From Apteryx mantelli (lineage: Eukaryota; Chordata; Aves; Apterygiformes; Apterygidae): 64,000 nucleotides of DNA. The stretch lies in the NCBI RefSeq assembly GCF_036417845.1, contig NC_089983.1:23837207-23901206 (forward strand), in the 5' to 3' direction. Below the pieces are notes generated by a model, which saw nothing but the letters and a program-made list of their open reading frames with translations, was not told the origin of the DNA and searched no databases. Positions 51,601 to 63,325 of the stretch are shown one piece after another. Both the position numbers and the translations under genes were made by a program. Numbering within the stretch: position 1 is the first letter of the stretch; every line of letters begins with the position of its first letter.

Positions 51601-52379
51601 TCCTTTTGGCCAAACTTTCCCATCTCGTAGAAGTAACTATAAGAAATGTTAGTAGGATTAATTAGTTCACGCCTCCAAAAAAGTTTGCAATACACAACTG
51701 GAAAGCACCAAAAGGTGCAAAAACTCATTATAAATAGAAGTACATTCATTTATTGTATAACTTAAGTGATAGGAACAGTGCCTAGCATGTATTGACAGCA
51801 CTATGGAGACTTTTAAAAGTATGAAATAATAAATAAAAACATCAGTACGGTAGTCAACTGCAGTTTTTCCCTTCATTGATTTAACTTTTGGTCCTTTTCA
51901 AGATTAAAGATATACGGTTAAGTGACTTCTGCTGGATTTTCACTTATTCTGGACATTCACATCACTCAACCACTGTTATAAGACAGTATTTGTGCTACAG
52001 TCAGGAGCTACAAAGGCAGAGCCTTTACAAGGGTAGAGTCTTAAGTAAACGTTGGTCAATAGGATAAACTTTCCACTGCCTTACCTTCCGACTGCGAATA
52101 TACAATAAATGAGCATATACTCTAAAAAGAGACCTAAAAGCTGTGTCTGGAACACTCTTTAATGCACACAATTAAAATAATGTTAGATTTTTGCTCTTTT
52201 AATGGAGTACAAGAGAACCTGTATGGTTCTCTATACCAATTACTTTTGGTGGGAAGCTACTAATGATTGCTTATCTCCATTTATCTCCAAAGGTTCTTAG
52301 GGCAGTTTTTTGCTCTTCATTTTATTCTGCTGCTGCTACTATAAACGCTATTCCCGGAAAGAAAGGCCTGACAAAGGAG
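45659..52379. other. Intergenic upstream of SESTD1 CpG island
   Basis: Mostly AT-rich, with three GC-rich islets at about 48.85-49.15 kb, 50.68-50.83 kb and 51.40-51.57 kb. The first has a small ATG-started frame (48869-49108) and an NRF1-like GCGCATGCG at 48953-48961. None of the frames is recognisable. These islets could be enhancers, non-coding RNA exons or simply GC-rich relics. No repeat family was recognised in the block. Confidence 0.45.
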
Positions 52380-53650
52380 GTGGCCACAGAGCCCGTCCCA
52401 GCCGTTGAGAGGCCTTGGTGCAGCTTCCGCGGAAAGCCTTAACGAGAACGCGTTGTGCGTAGCCGCTGCGCGCCGCTGGGTTGCGCTGCCTGTGTGAGGC
52501 GCAGCCTCCTGCGGGGGTCCCGCGGGGCCGGAGCGGGCACGGCGGGCCGGCGGGCTCCGGGGGCGACCGCGGCCGAGCCCCACGGCCGGCGCTGGCCGCC
52601 AGGGAAGGAGGGATGCCGCGGTGCTTGAAGGTCAGAGACCGAGCAGCTGCAATCCACGCTGCGTAGTCGGAATGGGATTTAGTAAGTAACATTAAGTCGG
52701 TCTGCAAATAACAGAGCAAAACCACCCTTAGGACAGAGTTCACAGAGGCCCACTTGCGCTCGGCGGGGAAGAGACTCTGCCAGCTGCGTCCTCACAGCAA
52801 CGCCCCTTTCCAAGCACCGCTGCGGGCGGCGGCGCGGGCGGCGCGGGCGCCCCCTGCCGGGGCGGCGAGCGCGGCGGGCGCTTTGTTCGCCGGGGCGGGG
52901 CCCCGCGCGGCCGCGCCGCCCCGCGCAGCCGCCGCGCCCCGCGGGCGGGGGCAGAGGCAGAGGCGAGGGCCGTGGCAGGAGGCGGCCGGCAGCGCTCGCT
53001 GTCTCCTTGCCGACGGGAAGGGCCCGGGGCCGCCCCGCTCCCCCCTCGCGGCCGCGCCGAGGCCCGGGGTTGCCGCGGGCCGGCGAGGCGGCGCAGCCCG
53101 GCCGCCGCAGCCCGGCCGCGCGGGCGGGTCTCGGCTCCGCCCCGCGCCCGCCCTGCCCTGCCGCCGGCGCCGGGCACCCGCCGCGCCGCAGCCGGGTGAG
53201 TGGCCGCGCCGCGCCGCGAGGGCTCTGCCCGCCCGCGGCCCCGCGGCCTGGCCGCGCTTTGTTCGCCGGGCGGCGGGGGAGCCGCGGGGGGGAGCGCGGC
53301 GGCGGCGGCGGCGGCCGGGCCTTGCGGCAGAGCCGCCTCCCGCCCGGGCGGGCGCGGCGCGGGGGCTCCCCGCGGCGACGGGCGGTGGTCGGTGGCCCCG
53401 GCGCAACAGGTCGGGGCGTTTCGCGCCGTTGTATGTGGCCGCGGCGGCGGGGAGGCCCGGGGGGGGGGCGCCGGCCGCCTTTGTGCGGGGGTGGGGGGGC
53501 GCCGCGGGCTGCTCGGCGCCGCCGGTGCCGGTTCCCTGGTCTTGGCAGGCCCGTTGTCCGGCGGTTTCGCCTTTCCCCCGTGGCCCCGCTCCCCGTGCGG
53601 CCGCCGACGGGTTTTTAGCCAGGCAGCCGTGGGAAGAGGGTGTTCCGAAG
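52380..53650 (+). promoter_or_regulatory. SESTD1: CpG island promoter, inferred SESTD1
   Basis: About 1.2 kb with extreme GC and CpG density, the only full-size CpG island in the window. It has repeated GC-box sequences (for example GGGGCGGGGCCCCG near 52891) and long G runs at about 53459-53468 and 53490-53500 that could form G-quadruplexes. I saw no TATA box in it, as is typical of housekeeping promoters. A strong donor (CCGG|GTGAGT) at 53195/53196 points to transcription on the + strand. The island sits one intergenic interval after ZNF385B in the same orientation, which is the human position and orientation of SESTD1 relative to ZNF385B. Naming is by synteny only, since no SESTD1 coding exon lies in the window. 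A divergent antisense transcript is possible. Confidence 0.7.
52950..53195 (+). other. SESTD1: Probable non-coding first exon of SESTD1
   Basis: The exon is proposed from the excellent 5' splice site at 53195/53196 (GCCGG|GTGAGTGG) within the CpG island. The transcription start is not visible; 52950 is an arbitrary lower bound. No credible start codon context or recognisable peptide precedes the donor, so the exon is taken as 5' UTR. SESTD1 encodes a cytoplasmic SEC14-like plus spectrin-repeat protein that binds phospholipids and TRPC channels; its coding exons would lie beyond 64 kb. Confidence 0.45.
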
Positions 53651-55820
53651 CGCTCTTTTCGGAAACCATTCGTGCAAGCGTGTGGGAAGCAACTGCTGAG
53701 AGTGGAGGGGATCGCTGGAGGATGGTTCTTTGGTTTTTGATTGATTGATATAAATATATATAAACAATTTTTTCCCGATAAGCAAAATTGGTAACACTTG
53801 CATGGATCAGCATTAGCAGATGCTTTTGCACTTGTCCTTTCATCTCTCTTTATCCCGAAGAAAATACTGGTTCTCTGCATTTTTAGTATTGCATTGTCCT
53901 AATGACTGAATGTAGACTTTGTTCCCTCGTTAAAATTCGCTGTGATAAGGAAGTATTGGTTTCATTGGTTTCTTTTTTTTTTCTCCCTTTCCCTTTCCGT
54001 GGTATTGTCTGCTAAGGTACAGTATATAGTGCACAATGAATGCCATCATAGTTCTATAGCAACAGCTACGCTGATGGACTTGCACCCTGATAAAGGCTCT
54101 CATTTTCCTGAATTTACATATTTTTATAAAGTCACGTTGTCTTTTTATTAGTCACAGTGCCTACACTAAGCAGATGTTTAATGAGGAGAGGAGGGGGAAG
54201 GTGGACCACAGTAAAACTAAAGCTTGGTCAGAGAGGCCTAGTGCTTGCCATCAGAGTGCTGGTCATGCTTTGCTTCTCGGAAAAAGAAACTCTGGGTGAT
54301 TACAGTGTTCTTTTTAATGATGTGTTTTCAAATTTTGCACACGTTTTTACATCATAGGCTGCTGTTTCTTGGAAAATCCTGGAAAGTAGCCATGGCCAAT
54401 TGTTTTTCCTAAAATAGCATGATAATAGTTGATATTTTATTTGGCGTTGGGTGATCTGTACTACCACTTTCCCTAGAGTCAGAGGTTAAGAGAAGAAAAA
54501 AAACTACATATAATACAAAAATATTTATTATATTTATTATTAAAACAATATATTTGTACTTAATTTAAGAATCGATACCATGATGTCTTTTTGAATTATA
54601 TAGACTATAATTCTAAATTAGCCTTGGAATTATATTTCTCTGTAAAGCTTACATAAACAGGGGAAACAAACTGTTTTTTGCTATTTTCTATTTTCCAGTG
54701 TGAAAGAAAAAAAGGAATAAAAGTAGGGACAAGAACTGGAGGTGCTTACAGAAGAGAAACTAAATACAGTGGTGGTAAACTTTAGCATAGTGCTATATGA
54801 TTGTCAAGTGTCCTTAGGGATATAGTATGAAAAGGAATGCTTTTTTCCCCAGTGATTGAGTGCGCAGGAAAGCATGGAATACTTCTAATAGCCAGCCTCT
54901 GATGAAGTCAGCAAAACCTGCTTTAGGTCTAGTAAGGGTAAGAAATGACATTGTCACAGGATTTCCCCCACCCCTCTCTGTTCAAACTGTCTTGAGCAAT
55001 TGGTATTGATACTCCTTGTCTAATCTGCGGGTGTGTGTGTACCCTTGCCTTCGCTCCATCTTTCTGAGGCTGCTGCTTTATTTGCCTGACCAGAAGAGAT
55101 CTGGTAATATAACACTTTTAAAACTTGCTGTGAGAGATTGCTGTAATGACTGCTGCATTTCAGTAAATGTGAAACCAGTGAAGTGTGTTTAGGTTCTTGG
55201 CTTCACCTGTAATACATTCAACACAAATTTGTGTTCTTGGGTTTCTCTGATGGATGGAATTTGATCAAGCTTCCATGTGTGTCTTAAAGCATTAGCTGAG
55301 TTTTTTCGTTTGACACTTACATTTTAATCCAGCATCTTCTAATGCAGATAGGGACTATTTACATTTTGAATTTAAGATATAATTTTTTATTTTATAGTGG
55401 TGATTCATTTAGTTTGTAGGAATATCTTTTTCTTTTCACAAAAAAGCACTGACTTTGTTCTTTTTTTCCTTTTGCCTAAACCTCTGTGTAGATTACCTCT
55501 GGTTGAAAGCATACTACAGGGACTCTGGTTCTTGTTACTTTCCCACTGCTTCCGGTGCTGCCTCAGGAGCATTGCCTGCTAATTATAAACAATGTTGATG
55601 TCTACCATATGTTTTGGTGGAAAATATGGGATTCCTGCTGTCCCACTCAACTTGAATGCCTAGCTTACAAGTATTTGTGAATCTGTAATGGAAACATTGA
55701 CTTCCTTATCATGTAACTTCATAATAAATCCTTGTTTTCAATTTCCAAAGAAATTAAGTTTTATATTGAGTATTAGTTTCTAAGAATATGGTCAAATACA
55801 TCTTTCATTTAAATTTTCAG

Positions 55821-55875
55821 AATCCAGGATCCAGAGCTTAAACTCATATCCTTAACAGATATTCCAATGCAAATG
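55821..55875 (+). other. Candidate small exon (55 nt)
   Basis: Flanked by a fair acceptor (AAATTTTCAG at 55811-55820, with a T-rich run before it) and a strong donor (ATG|GTAAGTAAA at 55875/55876). One frame is open across it and reads IQDPELKLISLTDIPMQM, with two ATG codons near the end. It could be an alternative 5' UTR or coding exon of the gene starting in the CpG island. I do not recognise the peptide, and chance splice-like sites are common in introns. Confidence 0.25.
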
Positions 55876-56249
55876 GTAAGTAAAATCCATCTGTTCCAGA
55901 AATGAGATCACTAAAATCTTCATGTAGTTTTTTAGTTCTGATGAATACAGTGTCTTGGACAACATCCTTGCAACTAGTGTTGTACAAATGTATTTAAGCT
56001 GTAATTCAAACTCATGCCTTGTTTATCTTAGGCATGCTGCTTGGGTTTGATCTTGTGACTTTGCAAAATCTTTAAAAGCTGGTGTAACAAAACCAAAGCT
56101 TCACGTATTTGAGTTATACAGTTTGGTTTAGACATCTTAATTCATAGGTATTAAGCTCACTAAAATGATACAGCTTGTGAATAAGATAGTGTTGGTTACA
56201 GTGGCTCACACAGTATTATTTTCCAATGTATTAGGGGATGAGCAGGTGT

Positions 56250-56800
56250 TAGATGGGAGACGTGCAAATTCTAATTTAAAGAGGGAGTTATGATTGTAGG
56301 TGAGAATGAGGAAAGAAAAAATTTAAATAGCATCAAGGAAGATTGCTGCTGTTCTCATAGTGTTGACAAGCTTGTGCAGAGAAGAGAAATGAGAGAGTGA
56401 GCACCTTGAGTGAGCAAGTAGAAAAATCCACTGGCGAAGCGTTCTACCCTTTAGGCTAAGCGAAAATGGGAGATTCTGAAATGAAGTTTTGTTTACAAGG
56501 ACTCTAAATTGGATAGAGAAGCAAGTGAAGATGAATATGGAGTATTTTCCTGTTTCTAGGTGAGAAGATGAGCTGCTGCATTTTGGACAAACTGAAATTT
56601 GGAACGCTGGGACCTAAAGAATCCATTAAGAAGGAAATCGCAATAGTTAAGAGGAGATGAAGGTATGACTTAGTGCTTGACAGAAGCAATGATTCAAGAG
56701 AGGTAGTTGTAGTAAGCACATGAGAATTTAGAGTCCAGCTAAACTCTTATGGTGTTGGCAGAGTTGAATTTGAGAGAGATGTTCTGAGAGAGATTTTCTG
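56250..56800 (-). mobile_element. Ancient L3/CR1-like LINE fragment (reverse-transcriptase C-terminus)
   Basis: Read on the minus strand, one frame gives NYCDFLLNG (complement of 56619-56647) and, after a further stretch, FVQNAAAHLLT (complement of about 56557-56589). These correspond to the conserved 'LDYCNSLLYGLP...LQLVQNAAARLLT' signature of the reverse-transcriptase C-terminal region in L2, L3, CR1 and Rex1-type LINEs. A stop (56556-56558) follows immediately where an Arg/Lys-rich segment is usual, and the frame then decays through a worn 'LASL' piece. The pyrimidine-rich minus strand continues to about 56250 in the style of such LINE 3' parts. It is far too diverged to be a recent CR1 and is inactive. 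Exact family and ends are uncertain. Confidence 0.65.
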
Positions 56801-56831
56801 AAGAGTAAATGTTGGCCAGATCAAATAAAGC

Positions 56832-56852
56832 AAAAAAAAAAAAAAAAAAAAA
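56832..56852 (+). repeat. A21 homopolymer
   Basis: Twenty-one A residues follow TCAAATAAAGC. It abuts the higher-coordinate side of the minus-strand LINE relic, so it is not that element's tail; it is probably a simple repeat or the remnant of another insertion. Confidence 0.8.
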
Positions 56853-56862
56853 GTGTTTGAAT

Positions 56863-56916
56863 AATAAGATGAATAGATTTGATGGTGTTGGAAGAATAAG
56901 ATGAATAGATTTGATG
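56863..56916. repeat. Tandem duplication, 22-bp unit, period 32 bp
   Basis: A 22-nt unit beginning AATAAGATGAATAG and ending TTGATG occurs identically at 56863-56884 and 56895-56916. A small local duplication next to the A21 run. Confidence 0.85.
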
Positions 56917-57597
56917 TTAACCTAACGAGATGTTTTGGTCATTAAATGATGTGTGTGGCTGATTGTCAGAAAATAAATGGCCCTTCTTAAGGGAGAGGAT
57001 CAGACGGACACAAAATACCTAGGTGAAAGGTGCCACTGCTTATCTACTTCTGGTGTTTGTGAAAATGTTTTCTTTCTAATCAGTGTGCCTTCTGCATGTG
57101 GGTTGTCTGTTTTCTCCATGCTGATGTAATGTTTGCTATTTCTTTGTTGTTACACTCTGCTCCAGCCCAAGAAGTTGTATCAGTGGAGAATATGTGAGTA
57201 TGTTACTTCTATGTAAGATGTTCCAGGCAGCAGTTTGGCAGGCTTGTTTTTATCTTCTCTGAAACATGTGCCCATTTATGTATATATGATGGTGGAATGT
57301 TATAGCTTTTATTTTGAGAGGGTGGGAGAAAGGTGCTGTGGCTACTGCAGGTGGTTGTTACAGCCAATTTAATTTGTGGCTTGCAGAAGAAAGGTTCAGA
57401 ATCTTTAAGACAGGCACAAAAATTGAAGGAAAGACAACTGTTCAAGTTAGGGACAGATGTATTTCTCTCACACGCAGTAATTCAAGGGCAGCAAAGTTAT
57501 TTTTATTTTGTATGATGATGGATTTGTATAATCCTGAAATATTTTGAAACTTAAAAATGCAGATGAACAAACCATTTATGCCCCAGCTCTGAAATGC

Positions 57598-57601
<4 letters not shown>

Positions 57602-57629
<28 letters not shown>
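57602..57629. repeat. (AT)14 microsatellite
   Basis: An uninterrupted AT dinucleotide run of 28 bp followed by a T-run. Likely polymorphic. Confidence 0.9.
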
Positions 57630-57640
<11 letters not shown>

Positions 57641-60600
57641 GTTGGTTAAAGTTAGCAAAGCTCTCAAATTATTTACATATTCTTTATGCTGGGATTTTTA
57701 TTATTATCCCGATTGTCTACCTTATGGATTGTGCAGTGGGAAAGAAAAACTAGCAAGCCATTACCATTAAAAAAAGATTTAGAATTGTTCAGGGTGTTTC
57801 AAGGCTCACACAAAATCTTACTCTGAGCTGAGAACTTTTTTAATGTAAGGTATCAAAAACACGATTTTCTAGGCTTGTAAGCAGTCTTTTTATTAGCTTT
57901 TGTTAAGGCTGTCAAGCTTTTATTTGTTTTCTTCTTACCTCTGGTCTGTTTTTTTCCACCTAAAAAGGATAAATGCTTTTGATGTGTCTACTATGATTAT
58001 GTCTACACACCCTACTCTTAATTTATTCTCAAAACTGCCCTTCTTTCCTGGTCCGGTCCTTCACCCCAAGTTTAGAAGTGCATTTCTTTTTGCTTCCATA
58101 CAGTTGTAGTATCATTATATTGGTCTGACCTCTGGCACTGAAATATTTCTGAGGGTCTGAGCCACACACAGTTATAGCCAAAGCTGTTACATGTATTGTT
58201 ATGAGGTTGTAGAACTTGATTGTTCTCTTATGTAAATGTTATAAAAGGGACAAGAAGTTCTAATCTTGCACCCCAGAGGAAAGTTATTTTGTGCTTGCTC
58301 CAGACTGCCAACAGTTGCACTCATCAGTGCAGCTGTTTGTCTTTTGGCTTTGACTCTTGACTCAGCTGCTCCTGGCCTGGAATTGTTCACTCTCTTTACT
58401 CTTACTGTCTATTTAGTTAGTTTTATGAAGCACTGAAGACATGAGCGCTGTCTGTGATCTTTCATCACAAACTGCTTTTGGTCAGTATTTTTAAAGGACT
58501 GGTGAAAACGAGTACCTTCAGTGCAAGTTTTTGTGACTGTTGGCTTTTTCAGTAGGACTAGCTGGGGAAGAAGTGTCATTTTATTTTACTATTCACTGAT
58601 TTTTTTTTTTAGCGTGTGATTCTGAAACTGTGTCCATGAGGATTTCTAAGCTGTGTGATTTCTATCTTGCTTCCCCATAAATTCCAACTAAGTAAAATTT
58701 TAAGAGCTGAACCTGTGGTTCTCATTGGTGTTATGGAAGTGTGATGAACAGAAAACTTCTGCGCTATGCTTTGAACATAGCATTTCAATTGACCTATTGC
58801 CATGTAGAACAGGATGGAAGAAGCCACCTCCCAAATTGCATCATGTTGCTTGTTTTGTGGTCGCTTTACGCTCTGATGTGTGTTGGGACTGTTCCAGATG
58901 ACTGCAATTTATGCTGTATTGGCTGCATGTTGCAAGAGAGGGAAGAAAGTAGATCTGACTCTGCTGTTGCCTCTGGTAACAGCCTACAAGGGCAAGCTAT
59001 AGAGTTCATTCTGCAGAAAGGTAAACACAAGGCCTCTTTCTGTAAATGTGGCAGAAAAGGAAATGTGGAGACACATACAAAACCTGAGACATTTCTTTCT
59101 ATTCTAAATTACAGAGGCCTGGAAACTGCTGCAATTTAACATATACCATATGTGTTTGGCTTGGCATGAGGCTGAAAAGGTTAGAAAACTCTAGCAAGCT
59201 ATCATTTTGGTGTATCGTATGCTGTAGCATCATTACAGCCTTCCGCATGTGCTTCTTTGGATTAGGGCAAAACTGCTTAGGGCTGCTGTCTGTGGACACA
59301 TCCTTTGATGAAACCAAAGAAATGCTATTCTTTGTGAGAGTGCTAATTGCTTCAGACTGTCCTGCGCTTGCACTTCTTGTATGAAAAGACTGAGGTGTAG
59401 GTGTCGTGTTTCATAGCTGTACGTGCAAATGTTGTGGACTCTTAGTTGTATTGCTTCTGGGCTCGGTACTCTGCCTTCTTTCCCTCTGGCATTTGCTGTA
59501 AAGCAGAGGAAAAGGGCTCCCATTCTGTGAAATGAATAGTTAACTGAGATCAAAGTAAAAGCTTATGAGCATGATGTCTTTTTCTTCTCTGAACCTCTCT
59601 TATTCGCTAGTTCTCCATTTGCTGTCTCAGTATTCATTATATTGCTCATCGCTCCTTTTTTACACTCATCTTTTACTTCCCTTCTCCCAGAATGTTAAAC
59701 AGAGGAAGTAGTTAACAGGAGAGGGATCTTCTAAATTCTATCATTAGAAGTACTTAGCAGACGCAGTGTGTAAATTAACACTGAAGCATCCAGCTGAAAA
59801 TGGGGCATAAGAAATGGAGTACTGCTTCCAAGCTTCAATTTGGTATGGCTGTGACCATATGCTTTGGATGATAGCTTAGCACATTGTTAACTCAAGTATT
59901 AACTAGAAGTTGGACACATTTTTTCAAACCATGTCTGCATCTGCTGTCAGAAGTTGCTGAATTAGAGTACTAATTGTTTGTGTGTAATGGAACTATTATT
60001 ATATGCTTGATTTTTGCCTTAAAATTAAACAAGCTTGCATACTGATGAAATATATAGGGTCTGTGGTTTTTATTTGCTTAATCTTTTGGTTTGAATTAAT
60101 TGCTTGTGGAAGATCAGGAACATTTTGTGTACTACTTGAAGATCAGGCACAACATAAAACTTCAGTATGCCCTTTTTTAACTGGTAGTTTGTTGATCAAA
60201 AAGAAAATAATCAGCTTATAACTGAACAAAGCAGTACAAAAAGCTGAAACTCGGATTTGATCTTCCCTAAATGTGTGAAGTTACTTTTTCTTTGAGGTCT
60301 TAAAGGGCTCTAGCATACAAACTTGACAGCTTCTGTGTTGAAGAGTAAAACATACTGGTCATCTGCATTTGAGTACTTAAGCGTCTGTTCATATGTTGGG
60401 TCTTATTGTTATTTTGAAACTGTGCAGCTGAGTAACTCAGTGCCTGTGTGCTCTTTAATTACAAACTAGATCAGTGAATGAATGTTTAGAGCTTTTGTCC
60501 ACTCTTCAGGCCCATTTGTTTGGTGTGTTTCTCAGATTACCCTGGGGTACCACCAGTCATATGGAGATACCTTTATTTGTGTTCTCCTTGACTTTGTGAC

Positions 60601-61090
60601 ACCTACAGGTCCTCTCTCCCACAGCTCTAAGATAGCTTCAAAGGAAGATGGAACAATAAGCTACATAGATACTTGTGTTATTCAGCTTTCTCTCTGTCAT
60701 TCTTATGCACACAGATTTTATTTTCATGTGGTACAGATGAACTTTATGCTTTGTGGGTTGAAGTTAGCATCTAAAAAAACTTGCATGGTGGCTTCAGGGA
60801 ATGAAGCTGTTAATTTTGAAGGTTGCAAATTTAGAAGCTGATTTAAAAAAAAATTCAGTGTATATGATTGAAGCTTTTCTTTTTTCCTGCACTACTTCAG
60901 AATGTCTATTGTTATTTGTGCTATTGTTTGTGCCTGGACTTGCAAGCTGCTGCAGTTCTGAATGTAGCTGCCCATCTGCTTCTTGGTTATTTATAGGCAG
61001 ATCTATGGAGTTTCTTATAATCTCAAGTCTTCAAAAACCTTACTGAATTAAACATCACGATACTCATGTAGAGAGGGAATTAATATATAA

Positions 61091-61245
61091 CAGCTCCATT
61101 TTACAGATGGAGAGATCGAATGAAGACTAAACTGGATAAATGGCTTGCTGAAAGCCATATGTATATTTCATAGCAGAACAAGAAATGGAAACCAGATTTT
61201 TTCTAGTCCTGTATTTTAACAGAACAGCTATGCTCTCCTGCTTGA
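61091..61245 (+). mobile_element. MIR-like ancient SINE relic
   Basis: The stretch follows the order of the MIR-type consensus: CTCCATTTTACAGATGG at the start, then ATGGCTTGCTGAAAGCC (compare 'GTGACTTGCCCAAGGTC'), then AGCAGAACAAGAAATGGAAA (compare 'GGCAGAGCAGGGAATAGAAC') and AGTCCTGTATTTTAAC with GCTATGCTCTCC. Each block has several mismatches, as expected of an element fixed deep in amniote history. Recognition is by eye from the known consensus; boundaries are approximate. Confidence 0.55.
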
Positions 61246-63311
61246 TATATGATGAGAGAATGATGAAATTACTCATTCCTTGAAACTTACAGTGAATGTT
61301 TGTGCACAGACAAATCCATTTAAAGATCTTGCTCCATGTACTGAGAGTATTAAATGTTTCAGACCTAAAGAATTTGTGTAATCATTTTTATCTTAATTCT
61401 CTTTGAGCCTGGATTCATTCTGGTTGTTAATGCTTTTTGTGGAGTGGTTCCAACTGGATCACTTAGGAAGAAGACACACATTAACTTCAGAGTCAGGTTC
61501 TCTCTAACATCTTCAGGGCATCTCACTTCTGGTCCTCTAGTGAATTGTGAGTCCATCAGCTTCTTCTCTTCCTCTCCCTTTTCCTTCAAATAGTGTCTGG
61601 ACATCTGCTCTTATTTAATTTTTTTTTAATTATTATATGAGACTGAAGATGTGTAGTAGCAAATGCAGAAGATGCGCTTTTATTCATCAGAAATTATACG
61701 CATTATACACATGGGGGAGTGGGTGTGTTTTTTCTAGTTTGTATTTTTTTTTTAAGAATTTTAAACTGTATTGGGTAAAACAATGAAATTACAGTCTTCT
61801 GGAGCCTAGAAATAATAGGGGATGAAGCCTGCTTAGCCATGATTTGATTCCACAGTGGAATGCAGCATGAAATAGTATTTGCAGTTTATCTGTTCTGTAC
61901 ATTTGTAGCCAGTTTGTTTACTGTTGCCCGTTCCCACCTATTCCTATCACATTTAATTATGTATTTAAGACAATTGTCTTCACAAGTAGTATTAGCTTAT
62001 GCTTGAGGGTGGTGGGAAGAGTTTTCGCTTTCACTGTGTCTTTCTTCCAGGCATTTGGAATACCTTTCAAGAGTTTAGGTTTTAAATACATATATTCTGT
62101 GTGGGCTTAGTCTTGCCACATTTCTCTGGAAATCTTCAAAAAAATTAATATGTGGTTGGTGATGAGCATTGCTGTATTGATTTAAAAAAAAAAAAAAAAC
62201 TGTCTGGAAAAACTCAAGTCATCTTGAGTGAGTTCTGTACAGCTCTTTAATGTATTTCTTTTATGTAGCATGTTTCCTGTTAACACAAGTTTTATAATTT
62301 GGCATATGGTGTTTTAATTGGCTGAGTAGATTGGAGGTGGGCATTCAGCACTCTAGATTTTCTGATTTCCAGCAAACTGATTAAACCTCTTTAACTTGGT
62401 TTCATGTCTGTAAAATTTGAGCGTATGAAACTTGTATCTTTTGTTTTGGACTAGATAAAATGCAGCTAATGTTTTTGAAGTACTTTGGTTTCCTCAAGTG
62501 AAATCTGTTCTTTTCAGTGCTCCTGCTTTCTTCTGTAGCTTTTTTCTTTTCTCTTTCATGGGTCCAAATGCTTTTATTTTATTGGCGAGTAAACACTGGT
62601 TCTGTTCCTTTCAGCTAAACAGTGCTGCCACATAGTTTCTCATTATTCTTTCCTAATTTTAAATTGAGAGCTTGATGGTCATTTTAAGAGTCTGTTATTT
62701 TGTCTTCCTCTGAAGAATACGACTCTACGTTTTACTTATAGGACTAAATTTGTCTGTTTTTTAGCAGTGTACTTTTGTAAAATACCTTTGACAGCTCCCA
62801 GTGGAAAGTAAAGGCCAGCTCTCTTGAAATTGTTTCACTTGCTGATAGAGAAATGGCATTTAATTTCACTCATCCTGATATTCTCTAGAGTGTTGAAGAC
62901 AGTGAGGGGTATTAAACCCCTTTCAATTCTGAAGATTTTCTGGCATGTTCTGATAACTTGCTCTAGTGAGTTTCCCTCTAGACAGAATGCATCAAAACTT
63001 TCACAAAAAAGAGGTAACTGAAAATTTTAGGAGTTTCTGGAACAAAGGATAGGTGGTTGAAATTAACAGTAATTGCTCTGACTCAGTTCCCTCCATGCTC
63101 AGTGAACAGAATACTTCCTTTGGTTCCAGGAAATATTGAACAAAAGAACTATTTTAATCGATGGACAGCAGTTTTCTACTGTGGCAGAAAGCCAGGCAGC
63201 GCTTTAATATTAAATAACTTGGTGTTTTAACAACAGCAAAGAAGTAAGTGCTTCTTAGTCAATAAGTTCATACAAACTTTTGTTCCTGTATGAAGGTATG
63301 AAGATAATGAA

Positions 63312-63325
63312 GTGTGTGTGTGTGT
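63312..63325 (+). repeat. (GT)7 run
   Basis: Short GT dinucleotide repeat within the presumed SESTD1 intron. Confidence 0.8.

Noticed and set aside
52740..53843. Long overlapping open frames on both strands of the CpG island (up to 367 codons), rich in Arg, Ala, Pro and Gly
   Set aside because: Extreme GC content removes stop codons in all frames. There is no domain, no plausible codon bias, and frames overlap on both strands. Treated as composition artefacts.
56250..56852. AATAAA just before an A21 run (56823-56852), suggesting a processed retrocopy on the + strand
   Set aside because: The adjoining sequence reads as a LINE reverse transcriptase on the minus strand, so the A-run would be at its 5' side. 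CR1 machinery also rarely makes poly(A) retrocopies in birds.
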